A stretch of 64,000 nt of DNA. Origin: Rikenella microfusus DSM 15922 (GTDB taxonomy: Bacteria > Bacteroidota > Bacteroidia > Bacteroidales > Rikenellaceae). The DNA is taken from the NCBI RefSeq assembly GCF_000427365.1, contig NZ_KE386488.1:2453882-2517881 (forward strand), read 5' to 3'. This document shows positions 16,666-25,295 of this stretch, one piece after another. Every line of letters starts with the position of its first letter. Within the stretch, counting starts at the first letter, position 1. The position numbers were made by a program, and so were the translations under genes. Under the pieces are notes generated by a model. The model was given only the letters and a program-made list of their open reading frames with translations. It was not told the origin of the DNA and ran no database searches.

Positions 16666-19600
16666 ATGAAATATACTCCATCAATAAATATCGCTCAAAC
16701 TATCTTTGACCCCAATAGCTATATTGTGACTCAGAATGCTATAAAGGTCATTGGCAACATTGTGAATTCATTCAATGCGGGCGTACACTCATTTAATATT
16801 ATTGGCTCATATGGAACTGGTAAATCCAATTTCATTCTGGCTCTTGAGGATAGCTTAAAGAATAATAGTAAGATTCTCATTACCAACAAGGGGCAGTTTA
16901 ATGGTTTTGTTCGATTCAGGTTCGAGAAAATTGTAGGCGATTACACCTCACTTCAAAGAGTTCTCACTGAGAATCTCTTTCCGACAGAGGCTTCGGACAA
17001 TCTTTTTGAAAATCTGAAAAGCTATTTCAAGAGGGCAGAGAAACGTGAGGAGTTTGTAATTCTTGTAATCGATGAGTTTGGTAAATTACTAGAGTATGCA
17101 GCAAAAAATAACCCTGAAAGGGAGTTGTACTTATTTCAGAAGTTTACGGAGTTCATCAATGATGAACGACGCAATGCCATTCTACTTACAACATTACACC
17201 AGAATTTTAATTCGTATTCTCGTACATTAACAGAGAGCCAGCGCAATGAATGGACAAAGGTAAAGGGCCGTTTTCAGGAGATTGTTTTTAATGAGCCTAT
17301 AGAACAGCTACTTTATCTTGCATCTAAACGTATAGAAAGAACAAAACGAGATGTTGTGAATCAACACTTTAAACAGATTTACAATTTAGCCATTGCAAGC
17401 AAGTTTGCCAGTTCATCTATTGCTTATGATACTGCAGTAAGTTTGTATCCGTTGGACATTTTTGCTGCACAAGCATTAACCCTGTCCATTCAGAGGTACG
17501 GTCAGAACGAAAGAACTCTATTCTCTTTTCTTGAAGCTACGGGACAAGGCTCTCTTCATCATTTTAAGGAAAAAGAGAATACAACATATAGCTTAGCCGA
17601 TGTCTATGACTATGATATATACAACTTTTACTCTTACTTGTCGGAAGTAAATGCAGACTCTACTGCATGGACTGCCATACGCGTAAGTTTAGAGCGCGTT
17701 GAGAGTTTATTTGAGGGCGAAACAGCTACAGATGCCATGAAGCTTATTAAGACGATTGGCATGTTCAATCTCTTTGGTAAGGCAGGAGTGCAATTTAACA
17801 AAGAGAAACTTTCCGAATATGCAAAATTTGCTTTAGGTATTGACGACCCAGTGTCTGTTATTGAATTGCTTACGCAACATAAGATTATTCGATATGCGAC
17901 CTACAAGTCTCAATATATATTGTTTGAAGGAACGGATGTCAATATCGAAGGCGAATTATTGAAGGCTGCAGGTATTGTTCCCCGCTCTAAAGATATTGTG
18001 GAGAAGCTCATCACAAACTTCAATTTTCCCATTGAGTTTGCTAACGCCTCTTATTACCGCAAGGGTACACCTCGATACTTTAAGTATGAGATTACAGACC
18101 ACCCGATTATTCTACAGCCTCAGAATGAAATCGATGGCTACATCAATCTCATATTTAATGAAGATCTCACAGTAGATGCATTAAAACAACACTCTGTAGG
18201 TGTTGAAGAAGCTATTTTGTATGCATACTTCAAGAAAGCAGACCAAATTATAGATCACGTATGGCAGCTTGATAAACTAGCTTATGTCCAGAATGATGTT
18301 GACAATAAAGATAATGTAGCTCAGAAAGAGCTCAATGCTCTTATTGCACATGAGCAAAGTCTGCTAACCACCAGCGTATTACATACCCTTTTTAGTTATA
18401 ATTCAGATGTCATTTGGGTATATCGAGGAGAGATCCTTGACATCTCTTCGAAAACCCTATTTAACAAATGGCTATCAATGATATGCGACAGGGTGTATTG
18501 TGACACTCCGGTGTATATCAATGAGATGGTTAACAAGCATAAGCCCAGTAGTGCAATATCAATGGCTCGCGTTAACTTCCTTACTCATTTACTTCATAAT
18601 AGTTCAGAGCCCAATTTAGGCTTTGAGGATGGTAAGTTCCCTCCAGAAAAAACTATCTATCTGACGCTACTTCATAACACGGGCATCCATAAGCATATCG
18701 GCAAAGAGTATTTTCTTGATGCTCCCAACGAAGAAAGTTTCATGCCTTTGTGGAGGGCCTGCGAGGAGTTCCTTGATACTAGCAAAGAGAAACCTCGTAA
18801 ATTAGGAGATCTTGTAAAGATATTACGCTCTCGCCCCTTCAAGTTGAAGCAAGGAGTGATAGACATGTGGCTGCCGGCATTCTTGATCATTAAAAAGAAT
18901 GATTACTCGCTGTATAATGATACTGGGATATATATACCTACGATTACTCGTGAGGTATTGGACATTATGCAGAAATCCCCTGCAGGATTCTCCATTAAAG
19001 CTTTCAATGTTGATGGGGTTAAACTAGACTTATTCAACAAGTATCGTGAGGCATTAGGCTTAATGCAGGATGCGGAGTTCACGGCTGACAGTCTTATCGA
19101 GACAATCAAACCGTTCCTGCTTTTTTACAAGAAACTTAATAAATACACCAAACAGACCAAACGTCTTCAGAAATCTACTGTACAGTTCCGAGCTGTATTG
19201 GCATCTGCAAAAGATCCAGAGAAAACCTTTTTTGAGGATCTCCCGCGTGCATTAGGATTTAAGGATGCAGAGATAGCAAGTAATGCAGATGTTCTTAAGC
19301 GATATGTAGAGTTGCTCCAGAAGGCTATTAGAGAGCTCCGTATGTGCTACTCAAATCTAATTAATCGATTGGAGGGTGTACTTGTTGACGAACTTGGTTT
19401 GAAGAGTAAAGAATTCTCTTTATATAAAGCAGAATTAGAACAACGATATGCATCTATCAAAACATACTTGCTAACCGAAAGACAAAAAACTTTCTTAACT
19501 CGTATATTGACTAAGAATACAGACAGGGCAACTTGGTATCAATCTTTGGCGTATGTGGTTTTAGATAAGCAGTTAGAGGCTTTGATAGATGAGGAAGAAG

Positions 19601-19875
19601 CATACTTGGTCGATAACCTTGTACACTTGTTTAAAGAGCTTTTAAAGTACGTTGAGATTAGTAACAAGGGACTGGCAAGCGGGGATAACTTTTTCCGTTT
19701 TGAGATGATTTCAAGTGATGGCACAACCTCACAGCAAATTGTTCAGTTGAATGCAACAAAGACAGAGCAAGCAAAAAAACTTGAAGCAAAGATTGATAAA
19801 TTATTATCAAGTGATAGTGAAATCAATGCTTATGCACTTTTAAGTATAATTAAAAAGAGATTGAACGATGACTAA
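16666..19875 (+). CDS. sspC: SspC-like large P-loop ATPase
   Basis: 1069 residues, starting 1 base after the SspB-like stop. Walker A is GSYGTGKSN at about residues 47-55 and Walker B FVILVIDEFGKLLEYA at about 130-145, followed by DERRNAILLTTLHQNF (sensor-1 region). The remaining 800 residues are helical and without a domain I can name. In Ssp systems SspC is an ATPase working with SspB and SspD during sulfur incorporation. The gene overlaps the next by 8 bases. BREX BrxC-type ATPases are similarly large, but the neighbours are not BREX genes. Confidence 0.72.
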   Translation: MKYTPSINIAQTIFDPNSYIVTQNAIKVIGNIVNSFNAGVHSFNIIGSYGTGKSNFILALEDSLKNNSKILITNKGQFNGFVRFRFEKIVGDYTSLQRVLTENLFPTEASDNLFENLKSYFKRAEKREEFVILVIDEFGKLLEYAAKNNPERELYLFQKFTEFINDERRNAILLTTLHQNFNSYSRTLTESQRNEWTKVKGRFQEIVFNEPIEQLLYLASKRIERTKRDVVNQHFKQIYNLAIASKFASSSIAYDTAVSLYPLDIFAAQALTLSIQRYGQNERTLFSFLEATGQGSLHHFKEKENTTYSLADVYDYDIYNFYSYLSEVNADSTAWTAIRVSLERVESLFEGETATDAMKLIKTIGMFNLFGKAGVQFNKEKLSEYAKFALGIDDPVSVIELLTQHKIIRYATYKSQYILFEGTDVNIEGELLKAAGIVPRSKDIVEKLITNFNFPIEFANASYYRKGTPRYFKYEITDHPIILQPQNEIDGYINLIFNEDLTVDALKQHSVGVEEAILYAYFKKADQIIDHVWQLDKLAYVQNDVDNKDNVAQKELNALIAHEQSLLTTSVLHTLFSYNSDVIWVYRGEILDISSKTLFNKWLSMICDRVYCDTPVYINEMVNKHKPSSAISMARVNFLTHLLHNSSEPNLGFEDGKFPPEKTIYLTLLHNTGIHKHIGKEYFLDAPNEESFMPLWRACEEFLDTSKEKPRKLGDLVKILRSRPFKLKQGVIDMWLPAFLIIKKNDYSLYNDTGIYIPTITREVLDIMQKSPAGFSIKAFNVDGVKLDLFNKYREALGLMQDAEFTADSLIETIKPFLLFYKKLNKYTKQTKRLQKSTVQFRAVLASAKDPEKTFFEDLPRALGFKDAEIASNADVLKRYVELLQKAIRELRMCYSNLINRLEGVLVDELGLKSKEFSLYKAELEQRYASIKTYLLTERQKTFLTRILTKNTDRATWYQSLAYVVLDKQLEALIDEEEAYLVDNLVHLFKELLKYVEISNKGLASGDNFFRFEMISSDGTTSQQIVQLNATKTEQAKKLEAKIDKLLSSDSEINAYALLSIIKKRLNDD

Positions 19876-20974
19876 GGTAAGACATGTTCTTGGAATTTCT
19901 GGTGGAAAGGATAGTGCGGCTTTAGCCATCTATATGAGGCAGAAGTACCCAACACTGAAGGTGGAATACTACAACTCAGACACTGGATGCGAGTTGGAAG
20001 AGACAGAGAAATTGGTCGATAATCTAGAGTCATTTCTAGGTAAGGTCGAGCGATTGAAGGCTGCTGAAGGTAGTCCTGAGCCAACACCATTTGACCACTT
20101 TTTAAAGATTAGTGGTGGCTATTTACCATCGCCACAGGCTCGCTGGTGTACACAAAAAATGAAGCTAGCTGAATTTGAGAAGTTCGTTGGTGATGAGCCT
20201 ACAGTATCTTATGTTGGTATTCGTGGAGACGAAGACCGAGAAGGTTATGTTTCGACCAAACCGAATATACAGGCTGTATTTCCATTTAGAAGGAATATTT
20301 GGAGCCTTGATGTTATACACAAGGCTTTACACAATGAAAACATGGAGTTAATTACTGACCTTTACAAACAGTGGGCTCCAGAGAACATTAAAGAAGAAGC
20401 TATTGAGATCGCCTCAACTCTGATAAACAAGTCGTTCTTTTATAGCCGGAAGTTGAATGCCCTGCTAGATTTGAGCATAAAGACTTTTAATCGAGTGGTG
20501 TTTGAATACTTGAAGACAACTGATTACCCTGTAGGTAAACTTGAAGAGTTTCCTTTGATTGATAATGAGGATATCCTAGTCAAGGATGATATATTCAGAA
20601 TCTTGGAGGAAAGTGGTGTCGGAATTCCTGCGTACTACAATCCAATAGAATTTGAGGTTGATGGTAAGAAAGGAGAGTATTGCCGTAGCCGTTCTGGTTG
20701 TTATTTTTGCTTTTTCCAACAACGTATAGAGTGGATTTGGCTTCTAGAGCAGCATCCAGAGTTGTACAAAAAGTCTATGGAGTATGAGAAGGATGGCTAT
20801 ACATGGATTCAAGGAGAGACACTTGCAGAATTAAGTCGTCCAGAACGAGTTCGTCAGATAAAATTAGACTATATCAAAAAGCAAGAGAATTTGAAGGCGA
20901 AAACAGTAAGTGGCTTGCTTGTCGATATGTTTGACGAAGATGATGAAATACCTTGTGCTAACTGTTTTATTTAA
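19868..20974 (+). CDS. sspD: SspD/DndC-like PAPS-reductase-family protein
   Basis: 368 residues. The PP-loop SGGKDSAALAIYM at residues 11-23 binds and pyrophosphorolyses ATP. Cysteines at about 94 (ARWCTQKMK) and at 272, 278 and 281 (CRSRSGCYFC) are placed as in DndC/SspD, where such residues hold an iron-sulfur cluster. These proteins activate the DNA backbone or carry sulfur in phosphorothioate synthesis. Sulfur must come from a cysteine desulfurase (SspA/IscS), which is not encoded in this cluster. A metabolic CysH is unlikely given the length, C-terminal half and neighbours. Confidence 0.85.
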   Translation: MTKVRHVLGISGGKDSAALAIYMRQKYPTLKVEYYNSDTGCELEETEKLVDNLESFLGKVERLKAAEGSPEPTPFDHFLKISGGYLPSPQARWCTQKMKLAEFEKFVGDEPTVSYVGIRGDEDREGYVSTKPNIQAVFPFRRNIWSLDVIHKALHNENMELITDLYKQWAPENIKEEAIEIASTLINKSFFYSRKLNALLDLSIKTFNRVVFEYLKTTDYPVGKLEEFPLIDNEDILVKDDIFRILEESGVGIPAYYNPIEFEVDGKKGEYCRSRSGCYFCFFQQRIEWIWLLEQHPELYKKSMEYEKDGYTWIQGETLAELSRPERVRQIKLDYIKKQENLKAKTVSGLLVDMFDEDDEIPCANCFI

Positions 20975-20981
20975 ATAGGTT

Positions 20982-21518
20982 ATGCTATATAGGGCATTTG
21001 TAGCAGATGATGATGAGAACTTGAAGCATGAGGTTTTGTATTACCATAATCCTTCAAGATGGAAAGATAATATATTGCCAACAGATGATCCTATTAGGGA
21101 TGAAAAAAAATGGTCTGTTGAGTTTAAATATCTAAATGCTGATAATTCAGATATTTCCAATGATATTAAATCATTGCCGACAGATACAGGTGGTTTATAT
21201 ATATTCTTTCTGAAAGGACTTAATTTACCATTTTTCGAGAATCATATTTTGTATATTGGTAGATGTAAATATACTAGAGCTCAAAATATAAGGAAACGTG
21301 CACTTGAGTATTTTACAGACGTAGAACGAGTAATGATCAGGAAGATGTTTCGACTTTGGGGGCCATATTTGTTTTATAGATATTTCCCTAATACGGATAA
21401 TGACTGGATTGACAAAACAGAAGCTCTTTTGATTAGGTCGATATTACCTCCTTTGAATGAGAAGATACCTGATAAAGTTAATGTTCAAGCAACTGTTCCA
21501 GCTTTTGATAATAATTAA
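20982..21518 (+). CDS. GIY-YIG-type nuclease-like protein of the defence operon
   Basis: 178 residues. Residues of about 68-150 follow the GIY-YIG layout: TGGLYIFFLKG, then HILYIGRCKY, an arginine-containing helix (NIRKRALEYF), and a downstream glutamate in KTEALLIRSILPPLNEK. The first tyrosine motif is GLY rather than GIY, as in many members. The fold cuts or nicks DNA using one metal ion. It sits 7 bases after the SspD-like gene and 8 bases before the DGQHR gene. Its role in the pathway is unassigned; it could be part of restriction or repair of the modified strand. Confidence 0.6.
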   Translation: MLYRAFVADDDENLKHEVLYYHNPSRWKDNILPTDDPIRDEKKWSVEFKYLNADNSDISNDIKSLPTDTGGLYIFFLKGLNLPFFENHILYIGRCKYTRAQNIRKRALEYFTDVERVMIRKMFRLWGPYLFYRYFPNTDNDWIDKTEALLIRSILPPLNEKIPDKVNVQATVPAFDNN

Positions 21519-21526
21519 TATGTGAT

Positions 21527-22774
21527 ATGAATATTCCGGCAATAAGAGGGAAAATAGGTAATACAGTTTACTATTCTGCGAATTTTTCTTTTCAGCAAAT
21601 TAATGAATTGGTTGATAGAAAAGTTGGCAATGAGATATATACTTCTAAAACGTTGAAAGATAGGCTTCAACGATCCCTTACAGATAATAGTGGAAAGATT
21701 AAACAATATATTCTGGACAGAGATGATCGTTTCTTTAATGCATTGGTTTTAGCCGTGTATGATGGGGAACCTCAATGGACAGAGATTAGATTTGAACTTG
21801 ATGACAATGAGTTCCCAAATGTTGGCATATTACATCTCAATGGTAAGGAGAAGATATTTCCAGTCGACGGACAACATCGTGTTGAGGGGATTAAAGAGGC
21901 GATTAAAAAGAATCCAGCACTTGCTACTGAGATGATAAGTGTGATATTAATCGGTCATAGTACCAGTGATGCAGGCATGAAAAAGTCTAGACGAATCTTC
22001 TCGACTCTTAATAGGTATGCAAAGCCTGTTAAATTAGGAGATATTATAGCTTTAGATGAAGATGATATTGTGGCAATTGCTACGCGAGAATTGCTCGAAA
22101 CCCATGTCTTGTTTACTGATGATCGTATAAAAGCTACTAATACTAAGTCTATCCCGGTAAATGATAAAAGTTCTTTTACTTCACTAATTACTTTGTATGA
22201 ATGTAATGTCGAGTTATTTCAGATCTTTTATTATAAGAAGATAATAAGTAAAACTAAGTTAAAAGATTTTCTAAGAAGCAGACCTGATGAAGAGATAATA
22301 TTAAGATATATCAAATTCTTAAACGACTTTTGGAATTTAATGGTTGGTGTATTCTCTGAAGTAGAGGATTTTATACATAAAAATCCATTAACGGCTGCAG
22401 AGAAGTATAGAGATCCTATAAATGGAGGAAATATTATATTTAGACCTGTCGCTTTGCTTCAAATGATAAAGTCTATTTCTTATATATGTTCGGAGAATAA
22501 TGAAATATCTATTAAAGATATACTCATAGTATTTTCAAAATTAAATAGGGATGTATCAAAAGAGCCTTGGACTAAGATTATATGGGACCCTTCATCAAAA
22601 AGGATGTTAGTAAATAATCAAATATTGTTAAAATATCTGTTTGTTTATATTTTTAATCATGGTCTGCTTAAAGATAAAGATAAAAAGGATCTTTATAGCA
22701 GGTATGCGTTAGTTAAAAATATTTCAATAGATTGCGTTGAAGAGGAATTAAATAAATATATTATCAACAGGTAG
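21527..22774 (+). CDS. DndB-like DGQHR-domain protein
   Basis: 415 residues. The diagnostic motif FPVDGQHRVEGIKEAIKKN lies at about residues 111-129, followed by the conserved ARS-like region FSTLNRYAKPVKLGD. DGQHR proteins include DndB, the transcriptional repressor of dnd modification genes in classical phosphorothioate systems. Finding one beside SspBCD-type genes rather than DndCDE is notable. It may regulate the operon or recognise modified DNA; SspE, which contains a related DGQ motif, is a distant alternative, but there is no HNH/DUF1524 domain here. Confidence 0.78.
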   Translation: MNIPAIRGKIGNTVYYSANFSFQQINELVDRKVGNEIYTSKTLKDRLQRSLTDNSGKIKQYILDRDDRFFNALVLAVYDGEPQWTEIRFELDDNEFPNVGILHLNGKEKIFPVDGQHRVEGIKEAIKKNPALATEMISVILIGHSTSDAGMKKSRRIFSTLNRYAKPVKLGDIIALDEDDIVAIATRELLETHVLFTDDRIKATNTKSIPVNDKSSFTSLITLYECNVELFQIFYYKKIISKTKLKDFLRSRPDEEIILRYIKFLNDFWNLMVGVFSEVEDFIHKNPLTAAEKYRDPINGGNIIFRPVALLQMIKSISYICSENNEISIKDILIVFSKLNRDVSKEPWTKIIWDPSSKRMLVNNQILLKYLFVYIFNHGLLKDKDKKDLYSRYALVKNISIDCVEEELNKYIINR

Positions 22775-22783
22775 ACATAGAGT

Positions 22784-25054
22784 ATGCTCAAATCAGATAT
22801 CATATGGCCTAAACATCGGAGATACAAATCGCGTACAGAGTGGGAACCCATAGGTTTCTTCTCCGATTGTTTGTGTAATACAACGCATTTTGATCTTATG
22901 CTCGGGTTCTTTTCTTCATCAGCAATAAACGTACTCTCGAATGGATTCGCTGTATTCCTTTATAATGGAGGAAAGATGAGGCTTATAGTTAATGACATCT
23001 TAACTGAAGAAGATAAGAATGCTATTGCAGATGGGACTAGTGATGTTGAAATACCTTATTTTGATGTGTCAGACATTCGAAAGATTAAAGAAACATTATC
23101 AGAAAGAGATAATCATTTCTTCAACTGTTTAGCATGGCTCATACGGCATAATCGTCTTGATATTAAAATTATAGCACCTAAGAATGGTATTGGCATATCG
23201 CATACCAAGTCAGGCATATTCTCTGATGGTATTAATGACGTTGGATTTGATGGTTCGTGTAATTTTTCTCGGACTGCATTGGTGGACAATATAGAAAGTC
23301 TGACCGTTTCATGTGATTGGGACGGCGATGTAGATGCTGCTAAGATCAAATATATAAAGGATGATTTTGAGAAAGTCTTTCAAGAGAGAGATGACACTGT
23401 AGTTTATTTATCGGCAGACAAGATTAAGACTCATATTACAGAGAATTATCCAGATAAATCTATATCCGAACTGCTTGAATCCGAATATAATATTTTAAGG
23501 AATCAGTATTCACAAAATGTCTCTAAACGTATTACCAAAGCTTTGGATAATGCCAAAGAGCGATTGGAGGTAATTATTGATAAGCTCAAGGAGGGAAAAT
23601 ACAAAGTAGATGTTTTGAAAAACCATGAGCCACATTTCCCATATTCATCTGGACCAAGAGACTATCAAGTACAGGCTTTTGAGAACTGGAAAGATAACAA
23701 ACAGAAAGGATTGTTTGCTATGGCAACAGGTACAGGCAAAACTATTACATCCTTAAACTGTCTACTTGAAATTTATAAGAAACTTGGTTATTATAAAGCA
23801 CTTATATTAGTTCCAACTATTACACTTGTTGAACAGTGGGAAAAAGAATGTGAAAAATTTAATTTTGGCAATGTAATCAAGGTCTGCTCCAAATACGGAG
23901 GGTGGCAGATCTCGCTGGCAAACATACGAATGTTGGAATTGTCAGATCCAAACAACAAATTATCGTATGTGATTATTTCTACATATGCATCTTTTATTCG
24001 ACCAGCCAATTTTTTGGAATTAAATCAATTCCCAAAGGCTAAATTGTTGCTTATTGCTGACGAGGCTCACAACATGGGAGGAGGGCTTGTTGCAAAACGA
24101 TTGAACGATATTAAATATTTGCGACGAATAGGACTGTCTGCTACACCTGAGCGACAGTTTGATGAAGAAGGAAATTTGCAATTAATGTCATTCTTTGGAT
24201 GCGATAAAGAATTCACTTTTGAGTACTCAATGGCAGAGGCCATTAGAAACAAAGCATTGTGTAAATATTATTATTATCCTCATCTAGTGGAATTGACTCA
24301 AGATGAAATGAGCCAGTACATTGAGTTATCAAAAAAAATTGCAAAAATCATTAATAGGATTGATGACGATAGTCGAGAAATCTTAAAACAACTTTTACTG
24401 AAACGAAAGCAAATTATACATAAAGCAGAAAATAAGAAGAAAGAATTTGAAGCAATATTAAAAGATCATCTAAATAAAACCGGTTCTTTAAAATATACGT
24501 TAGTATATGTTCCTGAGGGGAACCAATTAGATGATCAAACTGCAGATATTTTCGATACGGTAGAAGTAATTAAGGATGATGAAGATACACTGCATCTTAT
24601 TGATGAATATACGCGTATCGTAAGAGATATTGACCCGCATATAGTTGTACGTCAATTTACATCAGAATCCATTGACCGTGATTCAATGTTGTTTGATTTT
24701 GCGAATGGGAATATTGATGTTTTAACGTCAATGAAGTGTTTGGACGAAGGTGTTGACGTACCACGTAGCGAATTAGCAATCTTTTGTGCCAGCACGGGAA
24801 ATCCTAGGCAGTTTATTCAGCGCCGAGGCCGTGTGCTGAGAACACATAAAGATAAACGATATGCTGTTATTCATGATCTTGTAGTAATCCCAGGCGTGAA
24901 TTTCGATCATGAATGCTATGAGTTGGAAAAGAGTTTAGTCTCAACCGAAGTAAAACGAGTCCGAGATTTTGCACTCCTTTCCGAGAATTGTAATGACACA
25001 CTAAATATTTTAGATGATGTATTAAATCGATATCAAATATCACTTTTTAATTGA
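22784..25054 (+). CDS. PLD-family nuclease fused to a DEAD/DEAH helicase
   Basis: 756 residues. The N-terminal third has a phospholipase-D-type motif SHTKSGIFSDG (His and Lys about 139-141) followed by FDGSCNFSRTALVDNIE, as in single-HKD nucleases. A superfamily 2 helicase follows: Q/motif I MATGTGKT (about 313-320), motif II IADEAH (about 424), motif III LSATPER, and motif VI QRRGRVLRTH (about 680). Such PLD-helicase fusions are common restriction-type effectors. Here it would be the likely DNA-cutting engine acting on unmodified DNA. It is translated from an ATG 9 bases after the DGQHR stop. Confidence 0.83.
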   Translation: MLKSDIIWPKHRRYKSRTEWEPIGFFSDCLCNTTHFDLMLGFFSSSAINVLSNGFAVFLYNGGKMRLIVNDILTEEDKNAIADGTSDVEIPYFDVSDIRKIKETLSERDNHFFNCLAWLIRHNRLDIKIIAPKNGIGISHTKSGIFSDGINDVGFDGSCNFSRTALVDNIESLTVSCDWDGDVDAAKIKYIKDDFEKVFQERDDTVVYLSADKIKTHITENYPDKSISELLESEYNILRNQYSQNVSKRITKALDNAKERLEVIIDKLKEGKYKVDVLKNHEPHFPYSSGPRDYQVQAFENWKDNKQKGLFAMATGTGKTITSLNCLLEIYKKLGYYKALILVPTITLVEQWEKECEKFNFGNVIKVCSKYGGWQISLANIRMLELSDPNNKLSYVIISTYASFIRPANFLELNQFPKAKLLLIADEAHNMGGGLVAKRLNDIKYLRRIGLSATPERQFDEEGNLQLMSFFGCDKEFTFEYSMAEAIRNKALCKYYYYPHLVELTQDEMSQYIELSKKIAKIINRIDDDSREILKQLLLKRKQIIHKAENKKKEFEAILKDHLNKTGSLKYTLVYVPEGNQLDDQTADIFDTVEVIKDDEDTLHLIDEYTRIVRDIDPHIVVRQFTSESIDRDSMLFDFANGNIDVLTSMKCLDEGVDVPRSELAIFCASTGNPRQFIQRRGRVLRTHKDKRYAVIHDLVVIPGVNFDHECYELEKSLVSTEVKRVRDFALLSENCNDTLNILDDVLNRYQISLFN

Positions 25055-25061
25055 TACTACT

Positions 25062-25295
25062 ATGGCTACTCATTACACAAATGGAGACAGAATACTGCAA
25101 GCAGTATTGGCCGATCCTAAACTTGCCGAATTGGGCGAGTATACACCAACTGGAGATGAAACAGTTGCAGACGCTCTTGATTCTGAAAATGCCACAATAC
25201 GTGCTGTTGCCATGATTATTGATGGGAATGAGAATCAATACACCCCTAAAGAAATATATACTCAGGTGTCTAATTATCTTACCTCTAGCATATGA
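25062..25295 (+). CDS. 77-aa protein between helicase and Rad50-like ATPase
   Basis: 77 residues, acidic, no family recognised. Its ATG follows the helicase stop by 7 bases and its stop overlaps the next start as ATGA, so it is almost certainly translated. The sequence has a predicted mostly helical pattern with a segment IRAVAMIIDGNENQYTPKEIY. It is too short and lacks the motifs of DndE. It may be a structural partner of the helicase or of the ATPase. Confidence 0.7.
   Translation: MATHYTNGDRILQAVLADPKLAELGEYTPTGDETVADALDSENATIRAVAMIIDGNENQYTPKEIYTQVSNYLTSSI

Noticed and set aside
25062-25295. 77-aa protein as DndE
   Set aside because: Shorter than DndE and lacking its conserved basic helices; only position is similar.
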